Source: Coccinella septempunctata
Lineage: Eukaryota > Arthropoda > Insecta > Coleoptera > Coccinellidae
DNA length: 64,000 nucleotides
Direction: 5' to 3'
Assembly: GCF_907165205.1 (NCBI RefSeq)
Contig: NC_058195.1
Span: 12,090,001 to 12,154,000, forward strand
Notes under the pieces: model-generated
What the model saw: only the letters and a program-made list of their open reading frames with translations
What the model was told of the DNA's origin: nothing
Databases searched by the model: none
Shown here: one piece after another, positions 55,837-64,000 of the stretch
Position numbering within the stretch: position 1 is the stretch's first letter
Layout: every line of letters starts with the position of its first letter
Program-made: the position numbers and the translations under genes

Positions 55837-57109
55837 TAATCATACCTACCTACTTCCAGGGATAAAGCGCAAGATTACTCATCTTTACGTACGTCAATCC
55901 CGGACAAAACAATGCAAAGAACAGTTAAAGTCATTCCCAGTCCTTTCCTACGGTTCTCCGAAAATCTAACGATTAAAATGCAAGAGTGCGACCCTGTTTC
56001 CGGTAGCCACCACCATGGCGTCTATGATGTGGTTACCGAACTTTCAGGTCCCAGCTTCCGTTTCCTTTCTGCACAACGTGATCTAAGAAATCAAACCTTT
56101 TATTGTTTTCCAGTGAATCGCCGAATCATTGATTTCCGTCTAGAGTCGCGATAGCGGTTGGTGTAGAAAATTCCAAATGGAATCGATATTGCTGGGAAAC
56201 CAGGGAGTCGATGGAAAAATCTCGAAGACGTCACTTTGTTTTGGTTTAATTTTCCTGATAACACTGTATCCAAGATTTCGAAATCAGAAAAGTGATTGGG
56301 TTCTTTTAATTATTGAATGGAGACATTGGATGTCTTTGTTACCATCAAGAAATGATTTTTAGCTGATACTCTTTTTCAAAAGATCAGTATTTTTCTTTAT
56401 TCATCACTGCTACTCAGTGAAATTGCGTTTTTCTGCTTCTGCAAGTGAAAATTCATCAATTCTATGCAATTCTCGTAGATATGATAACATGGAGATTTTT
56501 TCAAAATGAACCTTCTATTCCACTACCAAACGAAGCAGAGTCTGTTCAAAAATCCTCAAACAAAACGAGTAAAAAATTACTGAAAAGACCACATTCACAA
56601 TTTTTTATAGAATGGGCATAACTCAAAAACGATTCCTTCGATTCTCACCAAACTCAATGTGCTACTGGATACCATAGATCAGTATAATCCTGCCAAATAT
56701 GAGAACAATATCTACAAACTTGCGACCTCTACAATGTCCACAAGAACGCTCGCCTTAAGAGGGGTCTACACCGTTTTGGTGGTCACTTCAAAGAGAGGAA
56801 ATGAATATCTTACATCAGAAACCACTAATTTATATGTGGTTTTTATTATAATTCAATTCAATCAGTTCGTCATCTCGGAAAGTCAGAAATTTTTTTATTC
56901 GTCAAACGGATAAAATTTTTTCTTTGAAGAACAAATTAATATTGATTCATGTTATTAACTTTCCGAGGTGAAATTATCTCTTCTATGAATTCCCACATGA
57001 AGACATTTCTGGAAAAGTCTCGCCATTGGCTACAATTCGTGCCCTGGTGAAATTGAAAGAAGAAGACATTCGTTGAGTGCTGCCATTTTTGGACGAAAGT
57101 GGAAACTAT
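55837..57109. other. No gene recognised
   Basis: The part at 55915-56160 is somewhat less AT-rich and has an 80-codon plus frame without known motifs. The rest is AT-rich. Confidence 0.4.
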
Positions 57110-59670
57110 TGTAATATTCGTAACTTCTACTTATCGTTCAAGTGTTCTGGTAACACCCCACATTCTTGTAGTCTTTCTCCCTTTTAAAGAGTTATACGGA
57201 TGGCGAGAAAGTCCCGTGGTATAAACTCCTCTTAAACAAACACACACATTTATACAGAAACTTTTTCAGGGATTCTGAATCTACGTTCTCCAGAACAGAT
57301 TCGTTTTTCAGTTTTTCGATGAAGTGTATAGGAAGAGCATACAAGTAATGCAAGCGGCTAGCTCTGAGAACCATTTTTAGAGTTGCAGCGTCCGTGAAGT
57401 TAGCACTTTTTCGAAAATGTTAGTTACTATAATATTTGTAACACCAGAATCTTCGTTTGTACCTTAAAGATAGTGGTAGAAGAACACCGCATTCAGCTGG
57501 GTGCTAACTCCATGAGCACCCACTGTTAAATTTTTCCCGAAAAATAAAATACAGTTCGTCCATCGTTAGTAACTATTTGTAACACATAATTTTCTGTTTG
57601 TAACCTAATCTATAATGGGAAAATGACACCCTCAAATTCGAATTTAGCATCCCCATTTTCGAACATTCTTCATTTTTTTTGCTTCCAATAGCACTTCGTT
57701 AGTAACTACATATTTGTAACGCCCAAATTTTCGTTTGTAACCTTGCCTATAATGGGATAATGGCACCCCCAAAATCCGAACTTTTTCGAAAATAAAGTTA
57801 ATTTTGTTTGCATCCGTTAGTAACTCGTTAGTAACTTTTTGTAACATCAAAATTTTAGTTTGTTTCTCAAGAATAATGAAGGAAATCACAGTATTATGCT
57901 GGGGCTTACTTAAAGGGCATCCCATAATAAAATTCAGTTGAAGAGTAAAGTTAGTAACTATTTTTGACACACAATGTTGTTAGGAACTCGTTAGTAACTT
58001 TTTGTAACATTAAAATTTTAGTTTGTTTCTCAAGAATAATGAAGGAAAATCACAGTATTATGCTGGGTGCTAACTTAAAGGGCAACCAAAAATAAAATTC
58101 AGTTGAAGAGTCAAGTTAGTAACTATTTTCAACACACAATGTTGTTAGTAACTCGTTAGTAACTTTTTGTAACATTGAATTTTAGTTTGGTTCTCAAGAA
58201 TAATGAAGGAAAATCACAGTATTATGCTGGGTGCTAACTTAAAGAGCAACCAAAAATAAAATTCAGTTGAAGAGTCAAGTTAGTAACTATTTTCAACACA
58301 CAATGTTGTTGTATGTTCGTAAACTAACATACAATGGGACAACAGCACCCTCAAAATCCGAAGATAACACCCTCGTTTTCTAAAATTCTATATTTTCGTT
58401 TTGCTTCCAATCGTACTTCGTTAGTTACTATTTATGGACAAAATTTTTCTTCTTTCCAACCACTAATGAAAAATTGCACCCTAAAATTGTGAAGAGTGTG
58501 AGTATAAGAACCAATATGTTGGAAATTCTCGATTTGGCTTTTACTCTCGATGGTACTCTGTACTCTGTCTAGCCGAATGCGGTGTTTTTATTCCACTAGC
58601 TTTGAGGTGCAAAGGAAAATGTTGGTGTTACAAATAGTTACTTACAAGTTACTAACGAATAAAAAGTATTATTAATTTTCGAAAAAGTGAGTGCTAACTT
58701 CGCATGTTGGGGTTGTCTTTTTCCCATTTAAGTTTAGGTTACAAATGAAAATTTTTCTGTTAGAAATAGTTACTAACGTTGGACTCTCCAACAGAATTTT
58801 ATTTTTAGCGAAAAATCGATTAGTGGATGCTTTCCAAGTCAGTACCAGCGGAATGTGATGTTTTTTTTCAACTATCTTTTAGGTACAAACGAAAATTTTG
58901 TTGTTACAAATAGTAACTAACGAGTTACAAACAAAAACTTTCGTGTTATACATAGTTACTAACGATAGACTTTCCAATATTTTATTTTTCGCGAAAAATC
59001 GAACAGCGGGTGCCCGTGAAGTTAGCAACCAACGGAATGCGGTGTTTTTCTATCACTAGCTTCAAGGTACAGACGAAAATTTTGGTGTTACAAATAGTTA
59101 CTTACGAGGTACTAACGAATAAAAAATTTTATTAATTTTCGAAAAAGTGGGAGCTAACTTAGATTTTGGGTGTGTCATTTTCCCATTATAGTTAAGGTTA
59201 CAAACGGAAATTTTTCTGTTACAAATAGTTACTAACGATGCACTGTCCAACATAATTTTATTTTTAGCGAAAAATCGATTAGTGGATGCCTGCCAAGTCA
59301 GTACCCAGCGGAATGTGGTGTTTTTCTTCAACTATCTTTTAGGTACAAACGAAAATTTTGTTGTTACAAATAGTAACTAATGAGTTACTAACATTTTCGA
59401 AAATGTGGATGCTAAATTCCCATTTTGACAGTGTCATTTTCCCAGTATAGTTAAGGTTACAAACGAAAATTCTGTCGTTACAAATAGTTACTAACGGAGT
59501 GCTATTGGAATTGGAATTTTCGAAAATATGGGTGCTGTATTCGCTTTTGAGGGTGTCATTTTCCCAATATAAGTTAGGTTACAAACAAAAATTTGTATGT
59601 TACAAATATTTACTAACGAGTTACTAACGAATACAAAAAAAAATAACCTAATTTACGAAAGAATGCGTGC
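57110..59670. mobile_element. Large foldback element with motif-array arms (family L)
   Basis: Left arm (57110 to about 58490) and right arm (about 58570-59670) are inverted relative to each other. The arms are built of repeated GTTAGTAACTATTTGTAAC (left) and GTTACAAATAGTTACTAAC (right), about 7-9 times each. The left arm has three tandem units of about 164 bp starting ACTCGTTAGTAACTTTTTGT at 57823, 57986 and 58151. The right arm has a longer unit of about 458 bp seen twice (58680 and 59138), with CGAAAAATCGATTAGTGGAT inside. No coding frame. The layout recalls Drosophila FB/Galileo foldback elements. Terminal bases and target duplication could not be fixed. Confidence 0.8.
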
Positions 59671-59711
59671 TAACCTTACTGACACGGAGTTGTATGCTAC
59701 TTGACCGCTTA

Positions 59712-59840
59712 ATTGACCCACTGCGGACATTACAACAGCTCGCCAATGCTTTGAGGGACATTTGGCAAAGTATTCCTCTAAATTTCATTGATAGTTTCAT
59801 TGGCACAATGCCCAATAGCACTACAACAAGCTAAAGGAGG
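59712..59840 (+). pseudogene. Tc1 transposase remnant, family D (copy 3)
   Basis: One plus frame reads PLRTLQQLANALRDIWQSIP then LNFIDSFIGTMPN, the conserved C-terminal block of a Tc1 transposase, followed by scrambled text and a stop. The catalytic parts are absent. Confidence 0.75.
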
Positions 59841-61203
59841 CCGGTATTGAACTTTTCAACAATTTGTAATAGAAGCATTTTAAGCCACCAGGAAGAATAT
59901 TTATTCTATACATTTGTCTATTTCTAAATGGTCGCTCTAAATGAGTCTTGCTCACTGTTCCCATTTCAGGCAGTTACACCTAACTTAATACATCAATAAT
60001 CAATGAACGCAATTTATCTACTTCAACTGTTGAGCAGTGTATTTGGTGTTATGCTCCATTGTCTTTCTTGGACCCATGCAAATTCTGAGCAGACCTCAGG
60101 GTAAACATCAATTAAAAATTCGCTGCACCAAATGTCTAATGTTCCCAACACCCTTCTCAGAAGTCTAATAACGATTGGGAATAGACGTGACCAGAACTTT
60201 TTTATTCGTGAATCATTTCTGCAAAATTCATGGGAATGCAGAATTATTTTTAACACATCAAGGTCTTTTGGTAGTGTTGAAATTCTAGGAATTTGAGAGT
60301 CTGGGAAAGAGAGGGAAATGACATTTAGTACTTCATCTAATCCCAGCAACTAAAGCAGTCTCGTTTATCACTGAAATCATGAATATTTCTGCAAATGTGT
60401 ACTAAAACGTAATATAAGGCAATTGGACAATACCAAACCCTCGTATTGGCGCCATTGTCATCGTCGAGCCAGCTGCGTTGAACACTGATTGAAAAATATA
60501 ACTGTCGGTATGTTTGGAAATGGAAATACAAATATAGATACTATTAGTCCACAAATGGGATGCTGTGTTAATTAATCACCATGTCATACATAGCCGCTAT
60601 CTAACATCTCCAGGAATATCTGAACACACTTGCATAATAACTACGATACCAGTATTTTTTTTATGAGGAATAGTTAGACGAAGATTTATATCGATGTGAT
60701 TCATTACGTTGGTAATCATGAGTGCGTCCGAAATATTTTGAACACACAAGATAAGGTATCTTGAAATATATTGTACCGTATCTTCTTTCTTATTACAATT
60801 ATTTGGAATGATGCAACTCTGAAACGCTTCCTTGTTTACGTTAGTCGGTGTTATCGATAACATACTGAATCTTCTGAAAGAACTATGCATTGAAACAATA
60901 ATTGCAGCTTTATCAGATTGTCACTCCAAGTCCTGAATTGTTGTTCTTTGACTTAATTCTACATTTAACAGAAGATTTCTGAGGTCAATAGAAACACCTT
61001 CGAAAATTTGGGTACTTTGAATGAATGCAACTCTGAAAGATCCAGAGATATGTAGGCTCATAGTTTCAGCTTGTTATTCTGAACTGAAGGGATTTTTTTT
61101 CAGGGGTGGCATAGCTCAGTATGAAACCTTTGAATGGCTCATATATCTTTTTTATTGCACCGAATCGAAAAAAAATTGCAAAAAAAGTGTAAAATTTGAC
61201 CCC
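59841..61203. other. No gene recognised; unassigned minus frame at 60023-60349
   Basis: The minus frame has 108 codons and protein-like text (RIKKFWSRLFPIVIRLLRRV) but begins at a TTG and has no known motif. A possible acceptor (CTGCTTTAG) sits just before it. Frames this long arise by chance in a window of this size. Confidence 0.25.
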
Positions 61204-62108
61204 ACTGTTGACACTGTTGAAATAGTATTTAAAGGTGAGGATTTTTTGTCAACAGAAAACTGGTCAAAATGAAGCGTTTCACCAACAATCACGAATAAAA
61301 ACTTTCAAAATGACAAAGTTTGAGAAAAAAATTTGAAATGATTACTGAAATAGATCCTACTACGACCCTAGACCGTTTGTTAGCTGAATTATCGCAGAGC
61401 TATAGGAAAAAACTTATCTCCTCTCCTGATTCGACCATGTGGTTTCGTTTAGGATATTGGCTCGTTCGATATTTACGTGGTAATGAAAATGGAAACTTAG
61501 GATTGCCGAATTGTTCTCATTATTTTTTAGTAACTTACACGATTTTATGAAATGGCTCATTTTGATACCAACTGACACAAGAGACTTAGGACACAAGTGT
61601 GAAAATAAAATAATGCTTCAAAATCTCACCGATAAAATTCGTCTGAATTATTCAGGACTTTTTTCACAATGGGCATCACAGTCTTCTTGTTCGAACATTT
61701 CAACAATCGTCGTAAAAATGGGATGAAATGGGGAAACATCATAGCACTTTTTCAATATAACTAACATAAGCACTTTAAAGAAACTGCCTCGATTTTCTAA
61801 TTTTTTTTTACCCTAAATTGCACGACACAACAATTATGATTCATTCAAAAGTGACCTGATGCATCTAATGCGATGAACTTGGTACTGAACCATTCATTGT
61901 CCAGCCATATGTTTATGTTTTGTTTCGTTTTTAAGATGCCGGTGTCACCTTCCACAGGTGACACAAATTTCCACAAATTTTGTCGAGCTCCTACGTGTTG
62001 TGTCTCAGCCATCTTGGATATTTTATATAGACAATTCTTAGTGAAACGACTTATTTTGATGAGTTCTACCTTCTGTCAAAAAAAAGCCTCACCTTTGAAA
62101 ACACCCTG
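61204..62108. mobile_element. D-family MITE, copy D4 (most complete)
   Basis: Left TATTTAAAGGTGAGGATTTT. Right GAGTTCTACCTTCTGTCAAA, then GCCTCACCTTTGAAAACACC and CTG, with TA after it (62109-62110). Its right arm keeps the uninterrupted site AACGACTTATTTTGATGAGT that is split by Tc1 in D3. Confidence 0.85.
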
Positions 62109-62110
62109 TA

Positions 62111-64000
62111 TGTGTCAAGTCAAAAAGTCACCCTGCATAGTTCAGGTTGACATGAAAAGGATCCTGAAAAAATATGAGATCGAATTTTGCTCAGATTTCT
62201 GATGTATCTGAACAAATTATCATTTCAAACAAGTGAATGTGAAGAAATTAACAAAAACTGCATATTTTAGGTAGTGTTGCGAAAAGTGGAATTTGCAATG
62301 TTGAATTGTTCGAATTGATTAATTTCAATTCGATTTTATTGACGGTAAGTTGGAGAAATATATTTTCTGCAGTTGTTAAAGAAACGACGTCAATTAACTT
62401 GGGGATAGATTAATCTAATGGTAGATGCTTTGAGTTGGCATGAGACAAATCGATAAAGCTGAGCAAATGGGTGTTTCACAATGTGTAATAAGTCTCCCAT
62501 GGGGACATTTCAGTGAATGTTAGTAAAGAGACATTAAAAATTGGGTGTTACCCTTTCACCTCATTTTCAATTATATCTGTATTTATTTCAATATTTCAAT
62601 GATTGCTTTGACAACTTCTGTATCCAAATATCTCAGCAGAATCAGATTCTTTGTTGAAAATAACTTAAGAGAGCAAAATATTGAAACTACATATTAGTAT
62701 CAACAATGAAACAAACTAATTTGATCCTCTTCCAGCTCTGAATTACTGCTCAATAAAATTGGTTGAATTTTTTTATTTTTATACCTATTTTCTATCCAAT
62801 TTTTGCTTATTGAATAATTAAGTAATTGTGAAGGGGAGTGAAAATCAACCCCTATAATCTTTTATATTGGAACTTATCTACAAAATTTTTCAAATTGAAA
62901 ATTAATTTAAGAAGGCAAAGATAAACAAATTTTTATTCGGATATTCGTCTCGAATTTTAAGTTTGATTAAAAGAAAATAAGATAATGTTCCGTTTTTTTT
63001 CCAAATGGATAAAATAATAATTTAGTGTATCATAACACTTGATATAATATTTTTTGACGCCTCAGATTCACTCAGCTGGTTTTTTACGATCTCTCAAGAG
63101 CATACTCCGATAACACCAACATTGGAATGACTTATTGTTGAGCTATTTTAGGAAAATATGAGAACCTCCGCTGTGGGTGATCTAGTTCCCGAAATGAATC
63201 ATCTGTGTCATGTAAAACTTACAATTCTCAAACTTGTAAACAAATACCGACTTTTCGACTCCAATGTCATGAAGAAATTAGCAGCAAGATGTTAATGAAA
63301 TTTGTTTGTTATGAAACAATGCAGTCCATTCGACTCAGCATAATGCCTACGTATATGATTTAAAATACTACATCCATTGAATGGAAGTGAAAAGAATAGA
63401 TCGTCTAGGTTTTTTGATTTACTTCCAATAATTAACCTTTGTAAGTGAGCAGGAAAATGGAGATTGAAAAGACTTTTCAACAAATCGACCTGCAAGCAAC
63501 GTTAAAGGAATACAAAAATTCTGATTAAATTGGAATTTAGGAGAAGAATTTTTTTGTATTTGTTCCTCCAGAATTTTAACATAAAAAATATTTTGATATA
63601 TTTCGAGAGACAATAAAGAAGAATATTTTTTGCAATTTGAATATTTGTGAAATTAGGTACGATAAACGTGTGCAATAAAATGCTGACCACATTAAAATAA
63701 ATTAATTAGTACATAACAGTCATAGTCTATACACTACTTTTGAAAATCTATAGGTTTTGAATAGTTGAGTGAATGTGAATCTTTCTCAGAATTTGAGTAC
63801 CTAACGTGCAAAATATTTAACTTATTTTATTCAATTTCCATCTTTTATATTGTGTATGGATATGAAATACTTACATTTTTCAAAATAAATAATGATCCGC
63901 TTTATGATTTCACTCTGCGACATCGTATTCATCAAAATTAACGCTTACCTGAAAAAAAGAAATGATTAGTAAACTGAATTGGTTTCCAATGATTGATATA
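62111..64000. other. No gene recognised
   Basis: AT-rich sequence to the right edge without a long frame or known repeat. Minus frames at 63292-63690 have no motif. Confidence 0.45.

Noticed and set aside
57110..59670. CRISPR-like or centromeric array of a short motif
   Set aside because: Motif spacing is irregular, the arms are inverted about a centre, and the segments between motifs are themselves repeated; a foldback element explains this.
60023..60349. 108-codon minus-strand frame
   Set aside because: Begins at TTG, no recognised motif; noted as unassigned only.

Overview
The window looks like AT-rich nuclear DNA of an insect. A beetle is plausible, but only as a guess from general character. 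The eukaryotic evidence is an intact tRNA-Lys gene, one exon of a matrix metalloproteinase with consensus splice sites, a mitochondrial carrier of the SLC25A51 type, and many transposons of the Tc1/mariner, hAT, LINE and foldback/MITE kinds. I see no bacterial, phage or CRISPR features.

Layout. 0-3.5 kb: a possible coding fragment on the left edge, an almost intact Tc1 copy (329-1830), and two decayed LINE fragments. 3.5-6.3 kb: no gene seen. 6.3-20 kb: an E-family foldback element (6315-8395), a small MITE, three Tc1-type elements or remnants, a G-family element between 129-bp direct repeats, an 888-bp tandem duplication carrying a recombinase-like N-terminus (15.1-16.9 kb), and a second E copy. 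20-24.5 kb: the most gene-like part, with a hAT-like element, tRNA-Lys, and an MMP propeptide exon on the minus strand with its flanking introns. 24.5-32 kb: F-family MITEs, a satellite-bearing element built on GGACGTCC motifs, and two mariner copies facing away from each other. 32.9-40.8 kb: G-family copies, one split by a 751-bp near-perfect hairpin element, and a LINE reverse transcriptase remnant. 40.96-41.83 kb: the SLC25A51-like single-exon gene, with transposons about 205 bp upstream and 30 bp downstream. 41.9-56 kb: E, D, G and H elements, a recent Tc1 inserted into a D-family MITE, and a foldback inside a foldback (53.6-55.8 kb). 57.1-59.7 kb: a 2.6-kb foldback element whose arms are arrays of a short motif. 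60-64 kb: one D-family copy and otherwise nothing recognised.

Only three loci look like host genes: the MMP exon, tRNA-Lys and the SLC25A51-like carrier. Most of the rest is mobile DNA. Many unrelated families insert at TA and end in CAGGGTG-like sequence, which suggests non-autonomous elements moved by shared Tc1/mariner-type transposases. Several nestings (Tc1 in D, foldback in G, foldback K in foldback J) give a relative order of insertion. The ORFs without homology are about what AT-rich DNA of this length gives by chance, so most are not called.
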